64,000 nucleotides of DNA from an uncultured Pelagibacteraceae bacterium (lineage in GTDB: Bacteria > Pseudomonadota > Alphaproteobacteria > Pelagibacterales > Pelagibacteraceae), in the NCBI GenBank assembly GCA_902598655.1, contig CACKCQ010000001.1:1-64000 (forward strand), given 5' to 3'. The translations under genes and the position numbers were made by a program. Under the pieces are notes generated by a model. The model made no database searches. It was not told the DNA's origin and saw nothing but the letters and a program-made list of their open reading frames with translations. Shown here piece by piece: positions 1 to 7,409 of this stretch. Numbering within the stretch: the first letter of the stretch is position 1; the number at the start of each line of letters is the position of its first letter.

Positions 1-504
1 TAATTTTTCAACAGTTGACTTTGGAAGACACGTATAATTTCCAAATTTTATCGAATGACCAGTAAATACATATGTAATTATTTTATGTAAATGATAACAA
101 GTTTTAAAAATAATATTTTCAGATCTTTTTACTCTTTCTCCTACGATTGGTTTTCCTTCGTCATATTTTATGTATTCTAGAAAACTTTTGATTTCTTCAG
201 GTCTATCTTCACCATCCGAATCCATTGGAATTACGTAATCAAATTCTTTATTTTGAAATATATGTTTAAGTCCTGTTGCAATACATCTTCCATGTCCTTG
301 ATTGTTTTTAATATTTAAAATTTCAATCGATAATAAATTTTCTGTATTGGAGATAGAGGTTGGTTTTTCTTCAGTTGATGCATCATTAACAATGACAAGA
401 GAAAATTCTGCATCTAAGTCTTTTACAATTGTATTTATTTCTTCAATTAATTTTGAAGCTGATTTCCAGTCATTATAAACTGGTGTTAAAATAGTAATTT
501 TCAT
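1..504 (-). CDS. Glycosyltransferase family 2, C-terminus cut by window edge
   Basis: This is the N-terminal 168 residues of a GT-A fold glycosyltransferase. The protein opens with MKITILTPVYNDWKSA, the usual first strand and loop of GT2 enzymes. The nucleotide-binding aspartate lies in VNDAST, and the metal-binding motif appears as DSDGED near residue 93. This form resembles the dolichol- or undecaprenyl-phosphate sugar synthases (DPM1/ArnC type), which load a sugar from a nucleotide donor onto a lipid phosphate. It is the last gene seen of a minus-strand operon with the GT39-type enzyme upstream, so an ArnC/ArnT-like pair is a reasonable inference. The sugar and acceptor cannot be told from the sequence. 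The rest of the gene lies beyond position 1. Confidence 0.85.
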   Translation of the reverse strand, partial: MKITILTPVYNDWKSASKLIEEINTIVKDLDAEFSLVIVNDASTEEKPTSISNTENLLSIEILNIKNNQGHGRCIATGLKHIFQNKEFDYVIPMDSDGEDRPEEIKSFLEYIKYDEGKPIVGERVKRSENIIFKTCYHLHKIITYVFTGHSIKFGNYTCLPKSTVEKL

Positions 505-508
505 TAAT

Positions 509-613
509 TTAACTTGCAAGCAACCTCAGTAATGAGGCTACAATTCCATGTCCAGATAACTCTATTATTACAACAATAAAGACGATGAATAGTATGTTTT
601 TATTGAATTTCAT
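509..613 (-). CDS. 34-residue single-span membrane peptide
   Basis: A short reading frame of 34 codons fits between the two glycosyltransferase genes. It starts 2 bases after the stop of the GT39-type gene, and its stop is 4 bases before the GT2 start. Translation gives a short basic head (MKFNKN), one hydrophobic segment of about 20 residues, a HG turn, and a second hydrophobic stretch ending in LLRLLAS. That is the shape of a small inner-membrane peptide. The exact fit into an otherwise overlapping operon argues that it is translated. No family is recognised. It could be a small partner of the flanking enzymes, or a spacer that happens to be open. Confidence 0.5.
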   Translation of the reverse strand: MKFNKNILFIVFIVVIIELSGHGIVASLLRLLAS

Positions 614-615
614 AA

Positions 616-1941
616 CTATGACCCAACGCAAATCTTATCAATACACATATATTTATCAAATGAATTCAATTTTTCCTTTGTAACAAAGCCTTTCCAAATA
701 GGCCTTGAATTAATGTGATATGATAAATTTCCAGCTGTCCATTCATCGCCAAGCACGTATTTAATAGGTTCATCATGTTGTTCGTGCCATGCCATTTGAA
801 CTTTTATAGCTATATCTCTTCCAGGATAATCAGTCCTCTTATCAGTCTGAGATATTGAGACATAACCGTACAAAATTGGAGATAATAAAAATAAAAATAT
901 AAATCCTATTAAAAAAGAATTTAGTTTCTTAATATTTATTTGATTTTTCAAAATGTAAATAAACAAAGTTCCAAAGAATAGGTAAAAAGGGGTCATCCAC
1001 ATAGTTCTAATTTTTGATCCAGTTATTAAAGCTGTCATAAAAACTAAAACAATTGGGACCATATTGATAAATATTAAAAATAAAAGTTTTTCATCTTTTA
1101 AATTAAATTTTTTTGGAATTTTTTTTATTAGTAGCCAGACTAGAATTAAAAATGGCATTAAAATACCAATTTGTTTTAATGTGAATAGTAACGGATATTT
1201 AAAATGATTTATTATTTGTCCTTCATCCAAACCTGCTCGGGCAAAACCATATTTAATAGTAATAAAATCATTATTGAATAACCAAATTATATGTGGAATT
1301 AAAATTACAAAAAATACTTCTAAAGAAACTAAATATTTAAAATCAAATTTTTTTGATTTTTTAAAAAATATTAAATATGCAAAGAATAAATCTATTGTGA
1401 CTAATAAATAAATAAAAAGATATTTAGATAAAATACCAAAAGCTGCTACAGCTCCTAACAAGATACAATCATAAAGCTCAATTTTTTTACTAATGTATAT
1501 TTTCCAAGTATAATAAACTGTCAAACACCAAAAAGGTAATTGGCAAACATTTACATTAAATTCTGGAGTTGTAAAATTATAGAAGTATATCCCTTCAATA
1601 AGAAAAACTGATAACAAACTCAAAGTGCCATCATTAAGAATTTCCTGTGATAGTTTAAAAATGATGAAAAAAGATGTCACTACAAAAATTTGACTTAAAA
1701 AATAATAAGCCCAATCTTGTGGTCCAAATATTTGAAAAAAAACTTCTGGAAAAAATGCACTTAATGGAGGATGTTTGTTAAATCCCCAATCTAAATTACT
1801 ACCCCAAGCCAAAGCTTCAATTGTATCCAAGGGTAAATTTGGGTTTGTTATAGTTGGAACAACTGTCCATAGAATTAAGTGAGTCGTTACAAAAATATAA
1901 AAAATATTATTTATATTTCTTTTGTTTAAGGCCATTTTCAT
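616..1941 (-). CDS. GT39/ArnT-like membrane glycosyltransferase
   Basis: This large integral membrane protein looks like a PMT_2-type (GT39/GT83) glycosyltransferase, which moves a sugar from a polyprenyl-phosphate carrier onto an acceptor on the periplasmic side. The first periplasmic loop carries the family pattern: PLDTIEALAWGSNLDWGF followed by NKHPP, with the acidic residue thought to act as base. About ten hydrophobic segments follow, then a soluble tail. The reading frame is open upstream to 1971, but a strong dksA promoter occupies 1965-1992, so I prefer the ATG at 1941 (MKMALNKRN). The ATG at 1935 is also possible. It heads an operon with the 34-residue peptide and the GT2 gene. The substrate is unknown. 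Confidence 0.85.
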   Translation of the reverse strand: MKMALNKRNINNIFYIFVTTHLILWTVVPTITNPNLPLDTIEALAWGSNLDWGFNKHPPLSAFFPEVFFQIFGPQDWAYYFLSQIFVVTSFFIIFKLSQEILNDGTLSLLSVFLIEGIYFYNFTTPEFNVNVCQLPFWCLTVYYTWKIYISKKIELYDCILLGAVAAFGILSKYLFIYLLVTIDLFFAYLIFFKKSKKFDFKYLVSLEVFFVILIPHIIWLFNNDFITIKYGFARAGLDEGQIINHFKYPLLFTLKQIGILMPFLILVWLLIKKIPKKFNLKDEKLLFLIFINMVPIVLVFMTALITGSKIRTMWMTPFYLFFGTLFIYILKNQINIKKLNSFLIGFIFLFLLSPILYGYVSISQTDKRTDYPGRDIAIKVQMAWHEQHDEPIKYVLGDEWTAGNLSYHINSRPIWKGFVTKEKLNSFDKYMCIDKICVGS

Positions 1942-1964
1942 TAATCTATATGAATAAACCGTTC

Positions 1965-1992
1965 TTGACACTCATTTATTCATGAATATATT
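1965..1992 (+). promoter_or_regulatory. Sigma-70 promoter for dksA
   Basis: A perfect -35 box TTGACA (1965-1970) and a -10 box TATATT (1987-1992) are separated by 16 bases. Transcription would begin near 1999, giving a leader of about 16 bases before the dksA ATG at 2015. The -10 box lies inside a perfect 12-base palindrome, TGAATATATTCA (1983-1994). Read from sequence only. Confidence 0.6.
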
Positions 1993-2014
1993 CACCAACT
2001 CAAAATAGCTAGGT

Positions 2015-2431
2015 ATGGTAAGAATTTCAAAAACTTATACTCCAAAAGAAAAAGAGAAATATATGTGCGCTAAACATTTAGCGTATTTTAAGATGAAATT
2101 AATGGAGTGGAAAAAAGATTTAAAGAGATCTAATAACGAGGCGATTTTTCAAGCGTCCATGGATGATAATAGTGCATCAGCTGACATAGTTGATCAAGCG
2201 AGTTCATACACTGAAAAGAATGTAGAGATGAGAGCTATTAATAGACAAATCAAATTAATTTCTAAAATAGATGGCGCATTAAAGAAAATTCAGGATGGAA
2301 CATATGGTTTTTGTGAAGAAACTGGTGAACCTATTGGTTTAAAAAGATTAATGGCAAGACCAGTTGCAACTCTTTGCATTGCAGCTCAAGAAAAACACGA
2401 GAAAGACGAAAAAGTTTACGCTGACGATTAA
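2015..2431 (+). CDS. dksA: RNA polymerase-binding regulator DksA
   Basis: DksA inserts a coiled coil into the RNA polymerase secondary channel and, with ppGpp, alters initiation at rRNA and amino-acid promoters. The coiled-coil tip motif DxxDxA is present (D57, D60, A62). The C-terminal globular part carries the zinc-finger fold, but only C100 and C121 of the four usual ligands remain. The other two positions are T103 (CEET) and A124 (CIAA). I recall this pattern from alphaproteobacterial DksA, where the fold persists without a complete zinc site. Its length of 138 residues is normal. The gene stands alone with its own promoter and overlaps the convergent GST gene by 4 bases. Confidence 0.95.
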   Translation: MVRISKTYTPKEKEKYMCAKHLAYFKMKLMEWKKDLKRSNNEAIFQASMDDNSASADIVDQASSYTEKNVEMRAINRQIKLISKIDGALKKIQDGTYGFCEETGEPIGLKRLMARPVATLCIAAQEKHEKDEKVYADD

Positions 2432-3051
2432 GGAAGATCTATTTCAGCATCTTTATTTAATGCTTTAAACCCTTTTACTACTGCTGGACGTTCAGCAATT
2501 TCAACAAACCACCTAGATAGATTTTCAAAATTATTTAAACCAATGTCGTGTCTTTTATGTCTTGCAATCCATGACCATGTAGCAATATCAGCAATAGAGT
2601 ATTTATCATTTGCTAAAAATTTACTTTGAGCCAATCTAGCTTCAAGATCTTCATAAATCTTTCTGGTGATTTTGAAGTATCTTTCCTCACCCCACTCACT
2701 TTTTCCTTGGTGATAATAATGAAATTGGTGATGTTGGCCTATCATTGGACCTACGATAGCCATTTGAGCCATCAACCACTGATTTATCTCTAGCCTGTCT
2801 GCTTCAGGATAGAGTTTCTTGCTTTTCTCACCTAAATACATAAGTATAACTCCAGACTCGAATACGGTCTTATTATTCTCGTGATCTATAATTACAGGAA
2901 TTTTATTAAAGGGACTTATTTTTTTGAATTCTGGTTTAAATTGATCTCCACTCAAATTAACTTTTGTTAGTTTGTATTTAAAATCAATTTCCTCGAGCAT
3001 TATGCTAATTTTCCACCCATTAGGAGTATCAGCAGTAAAGAGTTCGATCAT
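2428..3051 (-). CDS. Glutathione S-transferase family protein, YfcG-like
   Basis: This has a thioredoxin-fold N-terminal domain (residues 1-80) and an all-helical C-terminal domain (about 86-200). The start MIELFTADTPNGWKISIMLEE and the segment FKKISPFNKIPVIIDHE match the YfcG/nu-class GSTs, which use a TPNG loop in place of a catalytic Tyr or Cys. Enzymes of that class reduce disulfides with glutathione. FESGVILMYL supplies the glutathione gamma-glutamyl contact. It is the last gene of the ferredoxin-reductase operon; its ATG overlaps the fnr stop by 4 bases. A redox-repair role linked to that operon is an inference. It ends in a 4-base convergent overlap with dksA. Confidence 0.88.
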   Translation of the reverse strand: MIELFTADTPNGWKISIMLEEIDFKYKLTKVNLSGDQFKPEFKKISPFNKIPVIIDHENNKTVFESGVILMYLGEKSKKLYPEADRLEINQWLMAQMAIVGPMIGQHHQFHYYHQGKSEWGEERYFKITRKIYEDLEARLAQSKFLANDKYSIADIATWSWIARHKRHDIGLNNFENLSRWFVEIAERPAVVKGFKALNKDAEIDLP

Positions 3052-4064
3052 TCTTTAACACCCAATCTATCTTTGATAGTACTGGATGCAGTTGTAAATT
3101 CAAATCTATATTTTTCATCAGGTCTTGCATATTTAAAGCAGCCTCTTGCAGCTAAAGCTCCTTCATGAAAACCTGAAAGTATTAACTTTAATTTGCCTGG
3201 ATAAGTGCAGATATCCCCAATTGCAAATATTCCATTTTTATTTGTTTCAAAATTCTCAGTATTTACGGGAATTGTTTTTTTATCTAAATTTAAACCCCAC
3301 TCCGCGATTGGTCCTAATTGCATTATTAATCCAAAAAAACCTAATACATAATCAGCTTTTATAACTTTACTTTCACCTGATTCACTTTTAATTTCTACAC
3401 TTTCTAATGAGCCATTTCCTTTTACATCTTTGATTGAATATTTAGTAATTAAATCAATAGTTTTATTATCACTTAATTCTTTTATTTTTTGAACACTTGC
3501 GGGAGCTCCTCTAAACTCATCTCTTCTGTGAACAAGTGTTACTTTTGATGAATTAGATAACTCTATAGCCCAATCAAGAGCACTATCTCCACCTCCAAAA
3601 ATAACTACTGATTTATCTTTAAAAATAGTTTTGTCTTTTATTGAATATAAAACTGATTTTCCATCATACTTTTCAGCACTTTTAGTTGGGAATTTTCTTG
3701 GTTCAAAAGAACCTACGCCACCAGCTATAACAATATTAGGTGTTTCAAATTCTTTACCATTTAATGTTTTAACAAACCACTTATTGTTTTCATTTTTTAA
3801 TTCTTGAACTCTATCACTTAAATGAAAGTTAAAGTTAAAAGGTTTTATTTGTTCAATTAAATTATTTGTAAGCTCTTCTCCTGTACATTTAGGAACTGCA
3901 GGAATATCATAAATTGGTTTGTCTGGATAAAGCTCAATACATTGTCCTCCAATTTTATCTAAATTGTCTACAATTTCACATTTTAATCCGATTATCCCTA
4001 ATTGGTGTGCACAGAATAAACCTGTGGGTCCTGCTCCAATAATGACTACATCTGTTTTAATCAT
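3048..4064 (-). CDS. Ferredoxin--NADP reductase, thioredoxin-reductase-like type
   Basis: This 338-residue flavoprotein moves electrons between NADPH and ferredoxin. An FAD-binding GAGPTG motif sits at residues 10-15. IGGQCIELYPDKPIYDIPA is the hallmark of the YumC/type 2 ferredoxin-NADP reductases. The second Rossmann motif is FGGGDSALDWA near residue 155, followed by HRRDEFR for NADP phosphate. A C-terminal FAIGDICTYPGK completes the FAD site. The redox CxxC of true thioredoxin reductases is absent; the genuine trxB lies at 52386. Its partner is probably the ferredoxin encoded just upstream, whose stop codon overlaps this start (TAATG). It acts in the cytoplasm. Confidence 0.92.
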   Translation of the reverse strand: MIKTDVVIIGAGPTGLFCAHQLGIIGLKCEIVDNLDKIGGQCIELYPDKPIYDIPAVPKCTGEELTNNLIEQIKPFNFNFHLSDRVQELKNENNKWFVKTLNGKEFETPNIVIAGGVGSFEPRKFPTKSAEKYDGKSVLYSIKDKTIFKDKSVVIFGGGDSALDWAIELSNSSKVTLVHRRDEFRGAPASVQKIKELSDNKTIDLITKYSIKDVKGNGSLESVEIKSESGESKVIKADYVLGFFGLIMQLGPIAEWGLNLDKKTIPVNTENFETNKNGIFAIGDICTYPGKLKLILSGFHEGALAARGCFKYARPDEKYRFEFTTASSTIKDRLGVKE

Positions 4065-4387
4065 TAAACTTGTTTCTCCGGCATATGGACTGTCAATCCA
4101 TCTAAATCATCAGAGACGATTAATTGGCAACTTAATCTGCTATTAGATTTGGGTTCAAAGGCTTGATCTAACATATCATCTTCACCCATTTCTTTTTCTG
4201 GGAGTTTTCTGAACCATTCGTCATCATTAATATATACATGGCAAGTTGCACACGACATACCACCTCCACAATCTGCATCTATACCTGGAATATCATTTTG
4301 TATAGCGCCTTCCATTACACTAAGACCGTTTGCAACATCAGCCTCGTGTTCTGTACCATTGAATTCAATATATTTGATTTTTGCCAT
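4064..4387 (-). CDS. [2Fe-2S] ferredoxin, adrenodoxin type
   Basis: This 107-residue electron carrier has cluster ligands C40, C46, C49 and C87, the CX5CX2CX37C spacing of adrenodoxin and bacterial Fdx/FdxE proteins. The motif DADCGGGMSCATCHVYI is very close to the consensus. The acidic stretch after it (EKEMGEDDMLD) is where partners usually dock. It is the first gene of a three-gene unit with the reductase and GST, and sits 138 bases downstream of proteorhodopsin. Isc-type ferredoxins usually lie in isc clusters; this one does not, so a role as electron donor to an oxygenase or P450-like enzyme, or a general redox role, is possible. The final acceptor is unknown. Confidence 0.94.
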   Translation of the reverse strand: MAKIKYIEFNGTEHEADVANGLSVMEGAIQNDIPGIDADCGGGMSCATCHVYINDDEWFRKLPEKEMGEDDMLDQAFEPKSNSRLSCQLIVSDDLDGLTVHMPEKQV

Positions 4388-4402
4388 ATTAAATAAATAA
4401 TT

Positions 4403-4430
4403 CTTATAAACTAATTTGCGACTGCGGCAA
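4403..4430 (-). promoter_or_regulatory. Putative promoter for the ferredoxin operon
   Basis: On the minus strand TTGCCG (4425-4430) and TATAAG (4403-4408) are 16 bases apart. Transcription would begin near 4396, leaving a leader of only about 9 bases before the ferredoxin ATG. Because it lies downstream of the proteorhodopsin terminator, the ferredoxin operon could be expressed on its own. Confidence 0.4.
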
Positions 4431-4433
4431 ATT
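4413..4433. repeat. Inverted repeat over the ferredoxin -35 box
   Basis: Perfect 7-base arms AATTTGC (4413-4419) and GCAAATT (4427-4433) are separated by 7 bases. The repeat covers the -35 box of the putative ferredoxin promoter, the usual place for a repressor operator. It has no T-tract, so it is not a terminator. The regulator is not identified. Confidence 0.5.
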
Positions 4434-4464
4434 TTTGAAATTTAGCATTTTCTATTTTTAGGTC

Positions 4465-4499
4465 AAAAAAAAAGGCAGGTATGTTTTAGCATACCCGCC
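4465..4499 (-). terminator. Rho-independent terminator after proteorhodopsin
   Basis: On the minus strand a 10-base-pair stem (arms 4490-4499 and 4474-4483, one G-U pair), GC-rich at its base, closes a 6-base loop. It is followed directly by nine T (4465-4473). It lies about 26 bases after the proteorhodopsin stop. It is the clearest intrinsic terminator I could find in the window. Confidence 0.9.
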
Positions 4500-4525
4500 C
4501 CTTTTTAATATTAAAAGCTAATTAT

Positions 4526-5299
4526 TTAGCCTCTAGCTCTCGCTCCACCTTGTGAAACTGCTGCTGACCAGATTACTAGACCAAAAGCAATTTTGTTGAT
4601 GAAGTCTGCTAAGTTGTAAATCACGTTCAATGAGTTAGCATCTACTCCACCTACTAGGTAACCAAAAATGTAACCTAATGGGTAAATAGCCCAACCGATT
4701 GTTACGATCATTCTCATAGCACCCCATGCAGTTGCTAATGGTTTGTTTCCAGTTTTAGCTGCAATTTTTCCAGCTTCACCAGAGAATACTTCATATAATA
4801 TGTAGATCCATCCAGCCATACCGACTATGAAACCAAGCATAGCATTGATGTAACCTGCTTCTCCTAAGTATCCACCAATTAACATCACAAGCGAACCAAT
4901 TAATAATCTCCAGAAGATTGCTCCTGGGATTTTCTTAACTGCTGCTAGAATTAAGTAAAACTCGATCATCTGTAATGGTACAGTGATTAACCAATCAATA
5001 TATCTATATACTGTTGGTGAATCTCCAGTCATTACCCATACATCTCTCATGTACATGTAGTGAATGAATGCAACACCAGTTACAAGACCAGCTACTGTTA
5101 CTGAAGTTTTCCAGCCTGCTGCAACAGTATTTCTTTCCATGAAGAAGAATACTGTAGCTGCTGCCATACCCATTGCGATCACCCAAAAGGAAATCCCAAC
5201 GAAGTCGTCAGAAGCTAACATAGCAGTTGCTGCGTTTGCTGCACCAGTAAGACCAAATAGAGCCACTGCTGCTAATGCAAACATTTTAAGTTTTTTCAT
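4526..5299 (-). CDS. Proteorhodopsin, blue-absorbing form
   Basis: This is a light-driven outward proton pump with retinal bound as a Schiff base. A signal peptide ends at about ANA (residue 23), followed by seven membrane helices. All key residues are visible: H80, proton acceptor D102 (RYIDW), spectral tuning residue Q110, proton donor E113 and Schiff-base K236 (DFINKIAFG). These match positions 75, 97, 105, 108 and 231 of the reference proteorhodopsin with an offset of 5. Glutamine at the tuning site is known to shift absorption to blue, the form typical of open-ocean SAR11. No carotenoid or retinal genes are in this window. It has its own promoter, strong ribosome site and terminator. Confidence 0.98.
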   Translation of the reverse strand: MKKLKMFALAAVALFGLTGAANAATAMLASDDFVGISFWVIAMGMAAATVFFFMERNTVAAGWKTSVTVAGLVTGVAFIHYMYMRDVWVMTGDSPTVYRYIDWLITVPLQMIEFYLILAAVKKIPGAIFWRLLIGSLVMLIGGYLGEAGYINAMLGFIVGMAGWIYILYEVFSGEAGKIAAKTGNKPLATAWGAMRMIVTIGWAIYPLGYIFGYLVGGVDANSLNVIYNLADFINKIAFGLVIWSAAVSQGGARARG

Positions 5300-5305
5300 A
5301 AAAAA

Positions 5306-5314
5306 CTCCCTCTC
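5306..5314 (-). promoter_or_regulatory. Strong ribosome binding site of proteorhodopsin
   Basis: GAGAGGGAG on the minus strand lies 6 bases before the ATG. Strong Shine-Dalgarno sequences are rare in this window (others precede ftsZ and the MazG-like gene), so this suggests high translation of the pump. Confidence 0.7.
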
Positions 5315-5327
5315 GTTAGTTTTTTTT

Positions 5328-5343
5328 AGTTTAAATTTAAACT
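5328..5343. repeat. 16-base perfect palindrome in proteorhodopsin leader
   Basis: AGTTTAAATTTAAACT is self-complementary over its whole length. It lies between the putative promoter (5362-5390) and the ribosome site (5306-5314), so it would be in the 5' leader. It may be an operator-like site or a leader structure. Made only of AT-rich steps, it could also arise by chance in this genome. Confidence 0.45.
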
Positions 5344-5361
5344 ACGGACAGACCACTAAGG

Positions 5362-5390
5362 TTTATCCAAAGTTAGGGGCTTAATATCAA
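5362..5390 (-). promoter_or_regulatory. Putative proteorhodopsin promoter
   Basis: TTGATA (5385-5390) and GATAAA (5362-5367) on the minus strand are 17 bases apart, each matching the sigma-70 consensus in at least four of six positions. The leader would be about 55 bases. Confidence 0.4.
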
Positions 5391-5401
5391 ATTAAATTAG
5401 T

Positions 5402-5430
5402 TTGTTGAAGACTTTTTGCCGCGTTATAAG
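5402..5430 (+). promoter_or_regulatory. Putative prpE promoter
   Basis: TTGTTG (5402-5407) and TATAAG (5425-5430) are 17 bases apart, giving a leader of about 78 bases before the prpE ATG. A second weaker pair (TTGATT with TTAAAT) follows. The 214 bases between the divergent proteorhodopsin and prpE genes hold these promoters and no gene. Confidence 0.35.
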
Positions 5431-5513
5431 TGTTGATTTTACTGACTTTTTAAAATTAAATACAACCTGTTGCATAAATTCAATAGAAAAATGACACCAA
5501 ATAGCAAATCAAA

Positions 5514-7409
5514 ATGAATAGAAATTACAAAGAAATTTACGACGAATCTCTAAAAAATCCTGAGGAATTTTGGCAGAAAGTTTCTGAAGATGTGTTTTGG
5601 TTCAAAAAACCAACTAAGATTTTAAAAAAAGACAACCCTCCTTTCTATAAATGGTTTGAAGATGGTGTTACAAATACATGCTACAACGCCTTAGACCTTC
5701 ACATTGATCAAGGAAGGGGTGATAAAACAGCTTTAATCTATGACAGTCCCATAACAGGTAATAAAGCAAAGTTTACTTTCAAAGAATTAAAAGAAAAAGT
5801 TTCAAAATTTGCAGGCGCTTTAGATAAGCAAGGAGTTAAAAAAGGAGATCGAATAATAATTTATATGCCGATGATACCAGAAGCGGTAGTTGCGATGCTT
5901 GCATGTGGGAGAATTGGAGCAATTCACTCTGTTGTATTCGGTGGTTTTGCTTCAAATGAATTAGCTAGCAGAATTGATGATAGTAAAGCTAAAATTTTAA
6001 TCACAGCATCATGTGGTTTTGAACCTGGAAGAACAGTTGAGTATAGACCACTTGTAGATGGAGCTTTAAAATTAGCTAAACACCAAATTGAAAAAGTAAT
6101 TCTATTTCAGAGAAAAGATCACGAAGTAAAATTAAATAAGCCATTAGAAATAAGTTGGGATGAGGCGCTATCTGGAGCTAATGATAAAGATTGTGTTGAG
6201 ATGAGTGCCAATGATTATGCTTACATCCTTTACACTTCAGGGACCACAGGTATTCCGAAAGGAATAGTTAGAGATATTGGTGGTCACATTGTTGCTCTTA
6301 AATGGACAATGAAAAATATTTATAACATTGATCAAGATGATGTATGGTGGTCAGCAAGTGATATTGGGTGGATAGTAGGACATTCCTATATTGTTTATGC
6401 TCCATTATTCAAAGGTTGTACAACTCTTTTATTTGAAGGTAAACCTGTGGGCACTCCTGATGCTGGAGTATTTTGGAGAATAATATCAGAATATAAGATT
6501 AAGTCTTTATTCACAGCGCCAACTGCATTTAGAGCAATTAAAAAAGAGGATCCAGAAGGTAAGTTTTTTTCTAAATATGATTTAAGTTCATTTGAGTCAT
6601 TATTTTTAGCAGGTGAAAGAGCAGACCCTGATACTATTAAATGGGCTGAAAATTTACTTAAGGTTCCTGTAATTGACCATTGGTGGCAAACTGAAACTAG
6701 TTGGGCGATAAGTTCAAATTGCACTGGAATTGAAATGCAAGAAACAAAGTATGGATCTGCTTGTAAAGCAGTTCCAGGTTATGATGTAAAAATAATTAAA
6801 CCAGATCAAACAATAGCTAAACCAAATGAGATGGGAGATATTGTAGTTAAACTTCCACTTCCTCCAGGTACCTTTCCAACTTTATGGAATGCAGATGAGA
6901 GATATAAAGAAAATTATATGTCAAATTATAATGGATACTATCAAACTTACGATGCAGGGCATATTGATGATGATGGATATATTTGGATTATGTCAAGAAC
7001 AGATGACATAATAAATGTTGCAGGTCATAGACTTTCAACAGGTGCAATAGAGGAAGTTTTGTCTGAACATCAGTCTGTTGCTGAATGTGCAGTGATAGGA
7101 ATAAAAGATCAACTAAAAGGACAATTACCAATTGGATTAATTGCTCTAAAAGCAGGAGTTTCTAAGGATAATGAGACTATTTCAAAAGAATGTGTGCAAA
7201 TGGTTAGAGATAAAGTCGGACCTGTTGCTGCATTTAAAATAGCAATAGTTGTTAAAAGATTGCCAAAAACTAGATCTGGAAAAGTTTTAAGAGGAACAAT
7301 TAGAAAAATTGCTGACAAAGAAGAATATAAAATGCCTGCAACAATTGATGATCCTGCGATTCTTGATGAGATAAAAGAAGACTTATTAAATAGCAATATT
7401 ATAAAATAA
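5514..7409 (+). CDS. prpE: Propionate--CoA ligase (AMP-forming)
   Basis: This ANL-superfamily enzyme activates short-chain acids: acid, ATP and CoA give acyl-CoA, AMP and pyrophosphate. The N-terminal ACS domain is followed by the P-loop-like motif TSGTTGIPKG at residues 241-250. The run GIVRDIGGHIVALKWTM and the site WWQTETSWAI are more like PrpE than Acs, as is the C-terminal PATIDDP. The adenylation lysine is K590 in KTRSGKVLRG. Its length of 631 is usual for the family. Propionyl-CoA is the likely product, but acetate or DMSP-derived acrylate may also be used; the sequence cannot decide. The next gene starts inside its stop codon (TAATG). Confidence 0.9.
   Translation: MNRNYKEIYDESLKNPEEFWQKVSEDVFWFKKPTKILKKDNPPFYKWFEDGVTNTCYNALDLHIDQGRGDKTALIYDSPITGNKAKFTFKELKEKVSKFAGALDKQGVKKGDRIIIYMPMIPEAVVAMLACGRIGAIHSVVFGGFASNELASRIDDSKAKILITASCGFEPGRTVEYRPLVDGALKLAKHQIEKVILFQRKDHEVKLNKPLEISWDEALSGANDKDCVEMSANDYAYILYTSGTTGIPKGIVRDIGGHIVALKWTMKNIYNIDQDDVWWSASDIGWIVGHSYIVYAPLFKGCTTLLFEGKPVGTPDAGVFWRIISEYKIKSLFTAPTAFRAIKKEDPEGKFFSKYDLSSFESLFLAGERADPDTIKWAENLLKVPVIDHWWQTETSWAISSNCTGIEMQETKYGSACKAVPGYDVKIIKPDQTIAKPNEMGDIVVKLPLPPGTFPTLWNADERYKENYMSNYNGYYQTYDAGHIDDDGYIWIMSRTDDIINVAGHRLSTGAIEEVLSEHQSVAECAVIGIKDQLKGQLPIGLIALKAGVSKDNETISKECVQMVRDKVGPVAAFKIAIVVKRLPKTRSGKVLRGTIRKIADKEEYKMPATIDDPAILDEIKEDLLNSNIIK

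Noticed and set aside
5064-5384. 106-codon frame antisense to proteorhodopsin
   Set aside because: Its sequence mirrors the conserved proteorhodopsin helices and it has no ribosome site or known motif.
5300-5513. Riboswitch in the proteorhodopsin-prpE gap (glycine or SAM-V type, known in SAR11)
   Set aside because: No conserved core or paired helices were seen; only a 4-base stem near 5463-5472.
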